Notes under the pieces: model-generated
Databases searched by the model: none
Seen by the model: the letters and a program-made list of their open reading frames with translations, nothing else
Told to the model about the DNA's origin: nothing
DNA from: Endozoicomonas sp965261315
GTDB taxonomy: Bacteria > Pseudomonadota > Gammaproteobacteria > Pseudomonadales > Endozoicomonadaceae
NCBI GenBank assembly: GCA_965261315.1
Contig: CBDHDM010000107.1
Location: 13,524 to 77,523 of the forward strand
DNA: 64,000 nucleotides
Direction of reading: 5' to 3'
Made by a program: the position numbers and the translations under genes
Shown: piece after piece, positions 46,845 to 55,695 of the stretch
How the letters are laid out: each line of letters opens with the position of its first letter
How positions within the stretch are numbered: the first letter of the stretch is position 1

Positions 46845-47148
46845 ATTTTACCTTTACCAGAAAATAAGCGCCAGAACGCTTGAAATTTATAGTGGTAAAT
46901 CCAGATGACAGTTTCGCTTTTGTAACAAATCTTCATTTATTCCTGATTAAGGATGGTATATGGTATACGCGCTATTTCATGAGCCACGGCGTTGTCCAGA
47001 CAGAGTCTTTGTTGTCGGTTATAAGTTTTTCTGGCATGACTGTCGGATTCAATTGCCTGTTTATATAACGGCTTTGATATTAAGAAAAAAGTAGCGTTGA
47101 ACCAGGCTTTCATCTGGCCAAACCGATGATTAGAGAACGGAGTTGATA
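46845..47148. promoter_or_regulatory. Divergent region between mnmA and icd
   Basis: About 300 bases without a gene. AT-rich and should hold the promoters of both mnmA and icd; the icd ribosome site ACGGAG is at its right end. No convincing hairpin, operator or small gene was found. Confidence 0.4.
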
Positions 47149-48405
47149 ATGGGATACCAAAAGATCAAGGTGCCTGCCAGCGGTGACAAAATCACTGTCA
47201 ACGAGGACCTCTCCCTGAATGTTCCAGACACCCCTGTTATTCCTTACATTGAAGGCGATGGCATTGGTGTTGATGTATCACCAGCCATGCTTAAAGTAGT
47301 TGATGCAGCTGTTGAAAAAGCTTACGAAGGTAAGCGTAAAATTGAGTGGATGGAAGTCTTCTGTGGTGAAAAAGCGACTCAGGTGTACGATGAAAACACC
47401 TGGATGCCGGAAGAAACACTGGAAGCGCTTAAAGAATATGTTGTCAGTATTAAGGGCCCTCTGACTACCCCGGTGGGTGGAGGCATTCGCTCGCTGAACG
47501 TAGCGCTTCGTCAGGAACTGGACCTGTTTGCCTGTATCCGTCCGGTTCGTTGGTTCCAGGGTGTACCAAGTCCTGTTAAAGAGCCAGGAAAGACAGACAT
47601 GGTTATCTTCCGTGAAAACTCGGAAGACATCTATGCCGGTATCGAGTGGAAAGCGGGTAGCGCAGAAGCCGATAAACTTATTAATTTCCTCCGTGATGAA
47701 ATGGGTGTTACCAAAATCCGCTTTGAAAAAAATTGCGGTATTGGAGTTAAGCCTGTTTCCAAAGAAGGTACTGAGCGACTGGTAAAAAAAGCCATTCAGT
47801 TTGCCATCGATAATAATCGTAAGTCTGTTACCCTGGTTCACAAGGGTAACATCATGAAGTTTACCGAAGGCTCTTTCAAAGACTGGGGCTATGAGACTGC
47901 CGTAGAATATTTTGCTGGTCTGCCTTTGGATGGTGGCCCATGGCACACTGTCAAAAACCCGAACACCGGTGAAGACATTGTCATTAAGGATGTCATTGCT
48001 GACGCTTTCCTGCAGCAGATTCTCCTTCGCCCTGAAGAATATGATGTTATTGCTACGTTGAACCTCAATGGCGACTACATCTCCGATGCGCTGGCAGCTC
48101 AGGTAGGTGGTATCGGTATCGCGCCTGGTGCCAATATTGGTGCGCCAACTGCAGTGTTTGAAGCCACTCACGGCACTGCACCAAAGTACGCAGGTCAGGA
48201 CAAGGTTAACCCTGGCTCTGTTATCCTTTCAGCTGAAATGATGCTTCGCCACATGGGGTGGAATGAGGCTGCAGATCTCATTATCAAGGGTATGGATGGA
48301 GCTATTGCAGCCAAGACCGTTACTTACGATTTTGAGCGACTGATGGACGGTGCAAAACTGGTCAAGTGCTCTGAGTTTGCTGATGAAATAATGAATCACA
48401 TGTAA
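47149..48405 (+). CDS. icd: NADP-dependent isocitrate dehydrogenase
   Basis: 418 residues from ATG 47149 (MGYQKIKVP), with ACGGAG upstream; a TTG two codons earlier is disregarded. It is the TCA-cycle enzyme converting isocitrate to 2-oxoglutarate. Features: PYIEGDGIGVD, the phosphorylatable Ser loop GGGIRSLNVALRQEL, the metal site around NLNGDYISDALAAQVGG and the NADP adenine-binding EATHGTAPKYAG. The intact Ser loop means AceK-type control of the branch with AceA is possible, though aceK is not in the window. Confidence 0.96.
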   Translation: MGYQKIKVPASGDKITVNEDLSLNVPDTPVIPYIEGDGIGVDVSPAMLKVVDAAVEKAYEGKRKIEWMEVFCGEKATQVYDENTWMPEETLEALKEYVVSIKGPLTTPVGGGIRSLNVALRQELDLFACIRPVRWFQGVPSPVKEPGKTDMVIFRENSEDIYAGIEWKAGSAEADKLINFLRDEMGVTKIRFEKNCGIGVKPVSKEGTERLVKKAIQFAIDNNRKSVTLVHKGNIMKFTEGSFKDWGYETAVEYFAGLPLDGGPWHTVKNPNTGEDIVIKDVIADAFLQQILLRPEEYDVIATLNLNGDYISDALAAQVGGIGIAPGANIGAPTAVFEATHGTAPKYAGQDKVNPGSVILSAEMMLRHMGWNEAADLIIKGMDGAIAAKTVTYDFERLMDGAKLVKCSEFADEIMNHM

Positions 48406-48431
48406 TTTTTTCAGTTAATTTTTAACAAGTT

Positions 48432-48461
48432 AAAGCCGGAATTCCATTTTCCGGCTTTTTT
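48432..48461 (+). terminator. Terminator after icd
   Basis: Perfect 9-bp stem AAAGCCGGA / TCCGGCTTT, 9-base loop, six T in total after GGC. Confidence 0.9.
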
Positions 48462-48781
48462 GTATTTAACCCACCCGCAAAAAGTTTTTCTCATTTTTCT
48501 TACTTCTGACAATGAGTTATCTGATCAATTTCTGTTAGCTCATCATTGTGATTTGCTCAAGTATCTTTAGAATGAGAAGGGAAGTCTTGGCTATATTGTC
48601 AATTTCTTAATATATGTGCACTAATTTATCTTCTGTTATCAAATGTCTGTGAACAGTGCCGATCAGTTATTTGTACTCGTTGTTTTTATTATGATTGGCA
48701 GTAGTAGCTTTCGGCATCCTTATTGTGGTGCGAGTTACCAGACAGTAAAGTTGGATATTGAAGGTTGGCAGTCATAAAACC
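48462..48781 (+). other. AT-rich intergenic region before clpS
   Basis: 320 bases with no gene of convincing length. It presumably carries the clpS-clpA promoter. In many gammaproteobacteria a cold-shock gene (cspD) lies here on the other strand; no such gene is visible. Confidence 0.35.
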
Positions 48782-49138
48782 ATGAGTAATCTCGAACTGT
48801 TTCGTCTAAGCTTGGAAAAAGAGGGAGAGGAACAGGAAGGTGATCTGGACGTTGCAGTCGTTCCGGAAAAAACCAGACTGGCTCCCCCTCCCATGTATCA
48901 GGTCTTGCTCCTGAACGATGATTTTACACCAATGGATTTTGTTGTTGAGGTACTGGGGAAGTTTTTCAGTATGCCGGAGGAGAAGGCGACTCAAATTATG
49001 CTGATGGTACACACTCAGGGAAAAGCAGTTTGTGGTGTATACAGCAAGGATGTCGCGGAAACCAAGGCTCAGCAGGTTAATGAATATTCCAGAGAAAACG
49101 ACCATCCCCTACTGTGCAAGACAGAAAAGGCCAATTAG
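48782..49138 (+). CDS. clpS: ClpS, adaptor for ClpAP (N-recognin)
   Basis: 118 residues from ATG 48782 (MSNLELFRLSLEKEG); its ribosome site is weak and a TTG eight codons upstream is the alternative. ClpS binds N-degron substrates and hands them to ClpA. The core motif YQVLLLNDDFTPMDFVVEVL, with the Asp pair that binds the substrate's N-terminal amine, and VHTQGKAVCGVYSKDVAE (His of the hydrophobic pocket region) are intact. It is immediately followed by clpA, its partner. Confidence 0.95.
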   Translation: MSNLELFRLSLEKEGEEQEGDLDVAVVPEKTRLAPPPMYQVLLLNDDFTPMDFVVEVLGKFFSMPEEKATQIMLMVHTQGKAVCGVYSKDVAETKAQQVNEYSRENDHPLLCKTEKAN

Positions 49139-49158
49139 CGTTTTCAAGGTTACACCAT

Positions 49159-51465
49159 ATGCTCAACAAAGACCTCGAAGCAACACTGAATAATGCATTT
49201 AAAGATGCCCGTGATAACCGTCATGAATTTATGACTGTGGAGCATCTGTTACTTGCTTTGCTTGATAATGAGTCCGCAGCAAGAGTCCTGGTTTCTTGTG
49301 GCATTGATCTCAATAAACTTCGCCAGGACCTCACAGAGTTTGTCAGCTCAACAACACCATTAATCTCTGATGATGACAATGAACGTGAAACTCAGCCAAC
49401 ACTTGGTTTTCAAAGAGTGCTTCAGCGGGCTGTTTTTCATGTTCAAAGTTCAGGTAAGAAAGAGGTTACCGGAGCTAATGTACTTGTCGCCATATTCAGT
49501 GAACAGGAAAGTCAGGCTGTTTACTTTCTGAAGCAGCAGGATGTGGCTCGAATAGATGTTGTTAATTTTATCGCTCATGGCATTTCCAAAACCCCGGGTC
49601 AGGAGCTTGAAGAGCTTGGTCATGATCTGACTGATGATATGGAGCCAGAATCACCAAGCGGTAGCAGCAAGAATCCTCTCAAACTATATGCTACTGATCT
49701 GAACGATCAAGCACGCCTTGGTAGAATTGATCCACTGGTTGGTCGGGCTGAAGAAGTTGAGCGTGTTTGCCAGATTCTAACTCGTCGCCGTAAAAACAAC
49801 CCATTACTGGTTGGTGAGGCAGGCGTGGGAAAGACAGCCATTGCTGAAGGACTTGCCCGGCGCATTGTTGATGGGGATGTGCCAGAAGTCCTGTCTAAGG
49901 CTGTTGTGTATTCTCTGGACCTGGGCTCGCTTCTGGCTGGCACCAAGTATCGCGGTGATTTTGAAAAGAGATTCAAACAGTTACTGAGTGAGCTTAAGAA
50001 ACACGATCATGCAATTCTGTTCATTGATGAGATTCATACCATCATTGGTGCTGGTGCAGCATCAGGCGGTGTGATGGATGCATCAAACCTTCTTAAGCCA
50101 ATGCTCACATCCGGAGAGCTACGCTGTATCGGCTCTACAACGTTTCAGGAATTTCGTGGCATTTTTGAAAAAGATCGAGCGCTTGCCCGAAGGTTTCAGA
50201 AAGTTGATATTACTGAGCCCAGTGTAGAAGATACTATCCAGATTCTCTTGGGACTTAAGAAGAAATTCGAAGAACATCATGAAATCCAATACCTTGATGA
50301 GGCGTTAAAAGCGGCTGCCGAGTTAGCAGGTCGTTATATCAATGACCGCCATATGCCGGATAAGGCTATTGACGTTATTGATGAAGCAGGGGCTTATCAG
50401 CGTCTCCAGCCCGAAGAAAACAGAAAGAAAGTAATTGATGTTGATGACGTAGAAAGCATCGTGGCAAAGATGGCAAGAATTCCGCCTAAGTCAGTCTCTT
50501 CTTCTGATAAGGAGTTGCTCGGTAAGCTTGAACGCAACCTGAAAATGGTGGTCTTTGGTCAGGATGAGGCAATTGCTTCCCTATCAACTGCCATTAAATT
50601 ATCCAGGGCAGGGCTCAAAGCACCTGAGAAACCCGTTGGCTCTTTCTTATTCTCTGGCCCGACCGGGGTTGGTAAAACAGAGGTTTGTCGTCAATTGGCT
50701 AAAGCCCTGGGTATTGAGCTCGTGCGCTTTGATATGTCTGAGTATATGGAGGCACACACCGTATCAAGGCTCATTGGCGCACCTCCAGGATATGTTGGTT
50801 TTGATCAGGGTGGCCTGCTCACTGAAGCTATTAATAAAACACCACACTGTGTGTTATTACTGGACGAGATTGAAAAGGGTCATTCCGATGTCTTTAACCT
50901 GCTATTGCAAGTTATGGATCACGGCACTCTGACAGATAACAACGGTCGTAAAGCAGACTTCAGGAACGTCATTCTTATCATGACCACCAATGCTGGTGCT
51001 GAAAATATGACCCGAAGCTCAATTGGTTTCCTGGAGCAGGATCATACGACTGATGGCAATGAAGCTATCAAGAAGACATTTACGCCTGAATTCAGAAATC
51101 GCCTGGATGCGATTATTCCTTTTGCCTCACTGAATGACGATATCATCAAACATGTTGTCGATAAGTTTCTGACTGAGCTACAAGCACAGTTGGATGAAAA
51201 GCGGGTTCAGTTAGATGTTGATGACAAGGCCAGGGTCTGGTTAGCTGAGAAAGGCTTTGATCGTCAAATGGGTGCAAGACCCATGGGACGAATTATTCAA
51301 GAGCATTTGAAGAAGCCAATGGCTGAACAGATTCTCTTCGGTAAACTTGCCGAGAATGGTGGTAACGTTAAAGTTACGGTTCGAAAAGGGGATCTTTACC
51401 TTAAGTTTGAGGCAACCAAAAGCAGGGCTTCAGATCTTGAGGCTATCGATGGTGGGGCAGGGTAG
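49159..51465 (+). CDS. clpA: ClpA, AAA+ unfoldase of ClpAP protease
   Basis: 768 residues from ATG 49159 (MLNKDLEATLNNAF), 20 bases after clpS. It has the N-domain that binds ClpS (residues 1-145), the D1 AAA+ module with Walker A GEAGVGKTAI and Walker B ILFIDEIHT, and the D2 module with Walker A GPTGVGKTEV and Walker B LLLDEIEKGH. The C-terminal region carries the ClpP-docking loop, not pinpointed. ClpP is encoded elsewhere. Confidence 0.96.
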   Translation: MLNKDLEATLNNAFKDARDNRHEFMTVEHLLLALLDNESAARVLVSCGIDLNKLRQDLTEFVSSTTPLISDDDNERETQPTLGFQRVLQRAVFHVQSSGKKEVTGANVLVAIFSEQESQAVYFLKQQDVARIDVVNFIAHGISKTPGQELEELGHDLTDDMEPESPSGSSKNPLKLYATDLNDQARLGRIDPLVGRAEEVERVCQILTRRRKNNPLLVGEAGVGKTAIAEGLARRIVDGDVPEVLSKAVVYSLDLGSLLAGTKYRGDFEKRFKQLLSELKKHDHAILFIDEIHTIIGAGAASGGVMDASNLLKPMLTSGELRCIGSTTFQEFRGIFEKDRALARRFQKVDITEPSVEDTIQILLGLKKKFEEHHEIQYLDEALKAAAELAGRYINDRHMPDKAIDVIDEAGAYQRLQPEENRKKVIDVDDVESIVAKMARIPPKSVSSSDKELLGKLERNLKMVVFGQDEAIASLSTAIKLSRAGLKAPEKPVGSFLFSGPTGVGKTEVCRQLAKALGIELVRFDMSEYMEAHTVSRLIGAPPGYVGFDQGGLLTEAINKTPHCVLLLDEIEKGHSDVFNLLLQVMDHGTLTDNNGRKADFRNVILIMTTNAGAENMTRSSIGFLEQDHTTDGNEAIKKTFTPEFRNRLDAIIPFASLNDDIIKHVVDKFLTELQAQLDEKRVQLDVDDKARVWLAEKGFDRQMGARPMGRIIQEHLKKPMAEQILFGKLAENGGNVKVTVRKGDLYLKFEATKSRASDLEAIDGGAG

Positions 51466-51477
51466 AAGTAGAAAACT

Positions 51478-51500
51478 CAGGGGCTGAGTGCCCCTGTTTT
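51478..51500. terminator. Terminator between clpA and infA
   Basis: Perfect 7-bp stem CAGGGGC / GCCCCTG with a 5-base loop, four T after it on the plus strand. It overlaps the last bases of infA from the other side. Confidence 0.8.
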
Positions 51501-51717
51501 AGCGAGAACGGTAAGTGATGCGACCTTTGGTCAGATCATATGGTGTGAGTTCTACTTTTACCCGGTCGCCAGTCAGAATTCGGATATAATTTTTGCGCAT
51601 TTTGCCGGAGATGTGTGCAGTAACAACATGACCATTTTCCAGTTCTACACGAAACATAGTATTTGGAAGGGTGTCGATAACAACACCCTCCATTTCCAGA
51701 CTCTCTTCTTTTGCCAT
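51499..51717 (-). CDS. infA: Translation initiation factor IF-1
   Basis: 72 residues, exact family length. Single S1/OB-fold domain: MAKEESLEMEGVVIDTLPNT, then GHVVTAHISGKMRKNYIRIL and DRVKVELTPYDL. It binds the 30S A site with IF-2 and IF-3. In gammaproteobacteria it lies, as here, between clpA and the aat/bpt genes. Ribosome site is present (GAGGTAGT). Confidence 0.97.
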   Translation of the reverse strand: MAKEESLEMEGVVIDTLPNTMFRVELENGHVVTAHISGKMRKNYIRILTGDRVKVELTPYDLTKGRITYRSR

Positions 51718-51819
51718 TAAATAACTACCTCAGAGGGGTTGGTACGGCTTGATTAAATTTGCTGGGCATTCTGCCTGAAAATAATTTGTAAAGCAAAGCA
51801 CCCTTGATCTGCAAGAGAA

Positions 51820-52527
51820 TTATTTCAACTGTCTCCACTCCTGACTGATGTAGAGTTCAATAGGACGGTACTCAATTTTGTAATTCATTTTCTGACAGTT
51901 CCGGATCCAATAGCCAAGCTGGAGATAAGGTAATCCCAGCTTTTTCGTTTCATGGATGAGCCATAAAATACAATATTTTCCAAGGCTGCGCTGCGAGAAA
52001 TCAGGGTCATAAAAGGTATAGATAGCCGAAAGGCTGGCTTTCAGGCGGTCTACGACAGATACTGCCAGTAGCTGCCCTTTCAGCCGGAATTCATAGAATG
52101 AAGTAAACGGGGTGCTCTCCACCAAAAACGGTGAGTATTGCTCAACAGATGCAGGATACATGTCACCATCCTGATGACACTGGTTGATGTAGCGTTCATA
52201 AAGCTGATAATGCTCATCCTGATAACTTGCTGGCACCCGGCCCACATTCAGGCTCGAATTTCTATTCCAGGTCTTTCGCTGAGTTCTACGCATCATAAAG
52301 AGCTCAACCTGTATTCTTGCCGGTATACAGGCTTTGCAATGACTGCAGTGTGGCCGGTATATGTGTTGCCCACTTCTTCGAAATCCTAACTCAGAAAGAT
52401 CACTGCATAACTGTTGATCAAGCAAAATCTCTGGATCCATGAATAATGTGGTTGCCTGCTCTTCTGGCAGATAACTGCACTCATGGGGTTGTGTGGCATA
52501 AAATTTCAGATCTTTGTATTGGCTCAT
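51820..52527 (-). CDS. bpt: Leucyl-tRNA--protein transferase Bpt (N-degron pathway)
   Basis: 235 residues, typical length. It adds leucine to proteins beginning with Asp or Glu, creating an N-degron for ClpS. The N-terminal Cys motif (CSYLPEEQATTLF, and CRPC-like HCSHCKACIPARI) matches the ATE/BPT family. Further segments are FSQRSLGKYCILWLIHETKKLGLPYLQLGYWI in the C-terminal acetyltransferase-like domain. The start codon overlaps the stop of aat as TAATG, so the two are co-translated. Confidence 0.93.
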   Translation of the reverse strand: MSQYKDLKFYATQPHECSYLPEEQATTLFMDPEILLDQQLCSDLSELGFRRSGQHIYRPHCSHCKACIPARIQVELFMMRRTQRKTWNRNSSLNVGRVPASYQDEHYQLYERYINQCHQDGDMYPASVEQYSPFLVESTPFTSFYEFRLKGQLLAVSVVDRLKASLSAIYTFYDPDFSQRSLGKYCILWLIHETKKLGLPYLQLGYWIRNCQKMNYKIEYRPIELYISQEWRQLK

Positions 52528-53246
52528 TATTGATGGTCATTCCATTGCCATTCCTGTTTCCAGTTTGCACAGGAAGACACCTCTGGGCAATACCGTTTAA
52601 GACAATCAGAAAATTGATCTCTAGGCATCAGCCAGGCTCCCATTGATTCAAGGTGAGCCGAATGAACCTGACAATCTACCAACTCAAACTGCCACCTGGA
52701 AAGCTGGTCTGACAGTGCGGCCATGGCAATCTTTGAGGTGTTGTTTTCGATGCTGAACATGGATTCAGCATAAAAGACCTTACCCAGAGCCACGCCGTAG
52801 AGACCTCCAACCAATTTGCCTGTGCGCCAGATCTCAACAGAATGGGCATAGCCTGCATTATGTAATGCTAAATAGGCATTAATCATATCGCTGGTAATCC
52901 AGGTACCTTCTGAGTCTCGGCGAATACCTGCACAGCCATGTATCACTGCAGGGAAATCATAATCAAAGGTAACCTGATAAATGTTCTTTCGAAGCAGCTT
53001 TCTCAGGGATCGAGATACATGCAGCTCTCCTGGAGTGAAAACCATTCTTGGTGATGGAGACCACCATAGGATCGGATCACCATCGTTAAACCAGGGGAAA
53101 ATGCCCCGCTGATAGGCCATGACCAATGTACTCACTTGCAGGTTCCCCCCAACAGCCAATAAACCCTCTGGCTGCTCAAGCGCATAATCGAAAGGAGGGA
53201 ATCCAGTAACATTTTCAGGCAAGAAGGTAATTGTGTCTCGCATCAT
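52527..53246 (-). CDS. aat: Leucyl/phenylalanyl-tRNA--protein transferase
   Basis: About 239 residues from ATG 53246 (an in-frame GTG at 53255 is an alternative; no clear ribosome site for either). It adds Leu or Phe to proteins starting with Lys or Arg. Signatures: GLLAVGGNLQVSTLVMAYQRGIFPWF, DPILWWSPSPRMVF, GTWITSDMINAYLALHNAGYAHSVE and FYAESMFSIENNTSKIA. It overlaps bpt by one base. With bpt, clpS and clpA it makes the complete bacterial N-degron pathway in one 4.5-kb region. Confidence 0.94.
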   Translation of the reverse strand: MMRDTITFLPENVTGFPPFDYALEQPEGLLAVGGNLQVSTLVMAYQRGIFPWFNDGDPILWWSPSPRMVFTPGELHVSRSLRKLLRKNIYQVTFDYDFPAVIHGCAGIRRDSEGTWITSDMINAYLALHNAGYAHSVEIWRTGKLVGGLYGVALGKVFYAESMFSIENNTSKIAMAALSDQLSRWQFELVDCQVHSAHLESMGAWLMPRDQFSDCLKRYCPEVSSCANWKQEWQWNDHQ

Positions 53247-53255
53247 TCCAAGCAC

Positions 53256-53630
53256 TTGTTTAGAGCATTATTTTCATAAAGTACAATACATCATTAACTC
53301 ATACCTACAATGAGGTTATCCTATAATACTGGCTGATCATATGGCTTTTCGAGCTGGCCATCATATTGTTATCTGGCAACATGGAATTTGGAATTGGGCG
53401 ATTATACCTGCAATAATTTTCGGAATTTTCCAGTCAGAGCTTTTCATATCCTGTTTTATGTATTAGAATCCGCGACCTAGTCTACTGATATTCTGCTATT
53501 TACCAGCCGCTTAATGAAGAATAACTCATATCTTCTTAATTTTTCTCTCGCTTCAGTGCGTAAACACCGCGCTGGTAGAAGCTTTTTATTTTTTCCTATC
53601 CAATAAAACTCCCCGGAGGTAATCGAATCT
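53256..53630. promoter_or_regulatory. Intergenic region between aat and the coiled-coil gene
   Basis: 375 bases with no gene. A -10-like TATAAT is at 53322-53327 on the plus strand without a good -35; GGAGG at 53613-53618 is the ribosome site of the next gene. Nothing else was recognised. Confidence 0.4.
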
Positions 53631-54026
53631 ATGGGTACCCTGAGCATGGGCGGAAGTATTGATACAAGCAATGAAATGGATATCATTGAACAGCAACGCC
53701 TGGCAGCTCTTATTGAAATTACAGAGCAGCACAATCGGGAAGTAAGTCAGCTCAAATCTCGCCTGGAAACTGCTGAGAAGAAAGCTGAAAAATCCGCTGC
53801 CCAGCTGAAAAACATGGAAAATGAGCTGAAAGAACTGAGAGCTAGCAATCCTGATCGAATGAAGAAGCAAATCAAGCGTCTTCAGGAACAGAATCGTACG
53901 CTCACCGGCGAAAACAGCGGCCTGAAGAGCAAACAAAAGCAGCTTACTCAGCAGCTGAATACAGCGACTCAAGAGCTTGAGCAACTGAAGTCTGAAGAAG
54001 CTGAAGCTGAAACTGAGAAGGCATAA
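53631..54026 (+). CDS. Coiled-coil protein of unknown function
   Basis: 131 residues. From about residue 20 onward the sequence is almost entirely heptad-patterned, Lys/Glu/Gln rich (SRLETAEKKAEKSAAQLKNM, RLQEQNRTLTGENSGLKS), predicting one long coiled coil. The N-terminal MGTLSMGGSIDTSNEMDIIE is short and Gly/Ser rich. No family recognised. A good ribosome site (GGAGG) supports it as a real gene. The codon use is like that of the neighbours. Confidence 0.6.
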   Translation: MGTLSMGGSIDTSNEMDIIEQQRLAALIEITEQHNREVSQLKSRLETAEKKAEKSAAQLKNMENELKELRASNPDRMKKQIKRLQEQNRTLTGENSGLKSKQKQLTQQLNTATQELEQLKSEEAEAETEKA

Positions 54027-54060
54027 TTCTATTAAGCTGAATTAGCAGTTCAGTAGGCAT

Positions 54061-54099
54061 CCGGTAACTACTCAATCCCGTGCATTGGGCTGTTACCGG
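54061..54099 (+). terminator. Hairpin after the coiled-coil gene
   Basis: 8-bp arms CCGGTAAC / GTTACCGG with a 23-base loop, 35 bases after the stop codon. There is no T tract, so it could be an mRNA-stabilising hairpin instead. Confidence 0.4.
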
Positions 54100-54262
54100 T
54101 AGGCAGAACTGCAAGGCATCTTTGAGTTGCTGGCAATGACATAATTCAGATAACCTCACAACAGCATGGCCATACATTCCACATACCTGCATTTCTGATG
54201 CTAACCCCGTATATTTGAATTAGACTGTTTTTCTGTCTTTATTCAATAGCAGGAGTGCAAGT

Positions 54263-54541
54263 ATGAGTGAGTGGATTTCCTGTCAATATGACGATATTGA
54301 TCATATTGAAAAAACCTTCGTATTTAAAAAATACTCTCGTGCCCTGGCATTTTGTAATGCCATTGCATGCCTTGCCGAGGCGCACATCCATCACCCTCGA
54401 ATTGTGATTGAATGGGGAAGAGTTTCTGTGGCTTGGGGAACCCACCAGTCAGATGAGGGCAGTGGAGTACTTGCTATTGATCAAGCCCTGGCTCAGCGTT
54501 GCGATGTATTGTATGAGCAGCTTAATCTCCCTCTCTCCTGA
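54263..54541 (+). CDS. Pterin-4a-carbinolamine dehydratase-like protein
   Basis: 92 residues, a little short for the family (about 100-118). Matches its core: FVFKKYSRALAFCNAIACLAE, then HIHHPRIVIEWGRVSVAWGTH and SGVLAIDQALAQRCD, with the HHP catalytic histidines and the TH of the 'THxxxGlt..D..lA' signature. The usual Gly-Leu-Thr is replaced by Gly-Val-Leu. PhhB-type enzymes recycle tetrahydrobiopterin for phenylalanine hydroxylase, but phhA is not nearby. An orphan or moonlighting role is possible. A ribosome site (GCAGGAG) precedes the ATG. Confidence 0.75.
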   Translation: MSEWISCQYDDIDHIEKTFVFKKYSRALAFCNAIACLAEAHIHHPRIVIEWGRVSVAWGTHQSDEGSGVLAIDQALAQRCDVLYEQLNLPLS

Positions 54542-54845
54542 TATCTCGTTCATGCAACCCTGACACAGATCTTCCTCGGGTTGCACTCGATTTGAACAGC
54601 ATTGAATTGCTGTACTAAATTGAACATTCATCTATTAATAGTATTCAATTCCTGGTTATTCCACACGTCGAAAAACCGTACTCTGCCTCTGCCAAGGAGA
54701 GTAATTCAGCCCTTGTGCTCCGGTTTCTGGATGATTAAATGGAAGGAAAATATCGCTGAGCTCTAATTCTTTTAATGCATCTTATTATTATGAAAAGGTC
54801 TTAAAATTCAATGGACGTATTCTGATTCTGAATCATACTTACCAT

Positions 54846-54983
54846 GCTGATTTGATCGACTTCCCCCTACGATTGAATCAGCCTAGGTCAGAAATGACCT
54901 TGGTACTTGGATTGTGTACCTATGTTTCACTCCTAATGGTCTTAGCCCGTACCTTCTTCCCCCAGAAGTGCGGGTTTCTTTTT
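54846..54983 (+). ncRNA. Candidate structured RNA with its own terminator
   Basis: A chain of hairpins with no open reading frame. First stem: 54846-54858 with 54870-54882 (13 bp, two G-U pairs). Second: 54882-54890 with 54895-54903 (9 bp, one mismatch, GAAA tetraloop). Last: about 54946-54957 with 54964-54974 (one bulge), followed by TTTCTTTTT to 54983, a factor-independent terminator. G-U compatible pairing in the first stem suggests an RNA, not just DNA symmetry. No known RNA family was recognised. The surrounding 54542-55164 holds no gene; a second short hairpin is listed at 55101-55125. Confidence 0.45.
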
Positions 54984-55100
54984 GCCTGCTATTCCTGCCT
55001 TGCAGCCTAAAATCAATAAGTTACGATGCTTATGATATTAAGGTGCAATTTCTGCTTGCCTGCCATAAGCGGTCATAGCCCGCCTCAAAACTTGCCGAAA

Positions 55101-55125
55101 ACTTGCCGGAGTTATAACGGCAAGT
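55101..55125. repeat. Short hairpin
   Basis: Perfect 8-bp arms ACTTGCCG / CGGCAAGT with a 9-base loop. A further copy of CTTGCCG lies immediately to the left (55091-55097). Possible terminator for a minus-strand prophage gene or an operator-like repeat. Confidence 0.4.
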
Positions 55126-55164
55126 ACCAGGCTTTAATTTTGAATTCATAAAAAAGCCGGCCTA

Positions 55165-55353
55165 TCATTTGACCTGCTGCTCAATAGCGGCAATACTTGC
55201 CCTGTCGCGTCTGACGGTGTTGGTAGCACTTTGAGGCGGGGCAAGTTCCCGATCAGATATGCGCGGTTTTAGAGCCGGGCGTCCTGATCCATAAAAAACC
55301 TTCGGGGAAAAATCAGGAGAGTGCCTTAAGCTCTTACCAGCGCCCGGCACCAC
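55165..55353 (-). CDS. Small hypothetical protein at prophage edge
   Basis: 62 residues, GTG start (MVPGAGKSLRHSPDFSPK), basic and proline-rich. No family recognised and the ribosome site is weak. It lies in the run of short genes next to prophage tail genes, so a phage origin is plausible. Confidence 0.35.
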   Translation of the reverse strand: MVPGAGKSLRHSPDFSPKVFYGSGRPALKPRISDRELAPPQSATNTVRRDRASIAAIEQQVK

Positions 55354-55373
55354 TCTAATTCTAATAATAAGCT

Positions 55374-55559
55374 TCAGTCAGATAACTTTTCCTCCAATTG
55401 ACTGATGACCTGATTAATCATCCCGATAGCAAGATCAAGCTTTGTTAATGCTGCCAGATCGTCGGCATTCTCAAAGCATTCGTAACGAGCGGAATGGTCT
55501 TTTCTGGCAGAACAGGCCAGAGCCTGAAGCTTTTTCATTATGGTGACTGGATTGGTCAT
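55374..55559 (-). CDS. Small hypothetical protein (prophage region)
   Basis: 61 residues (MTNPVTIMKKLQALACSARK), with two Cys and a helical C-terminus that is heptad-like (LDLAIGMINQVISQLEEKLS). No family recognised. The ribosome site is poor. Co-directional with the 62-residue gene 21 bases downstream. Confidence 0.4.
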   Translation of the reverse strand: MTNPVTIMKKLQALACSARKDHSARYECFENADDLAALTKLDLAIGMINQVISQLEEKLSD

Positions 55560-55695
55560 CGCAAAAACTCAGCTGAATAAAAAGTGCGCGAATCATAATG
55601 ACAGCCTTAAAACAGGCTATTGATACAGATCAATTTTTGAAAAATGTATAACCTCAGGTTATAGAGTGATAATCGAACAATAATAGGTATTCGTT

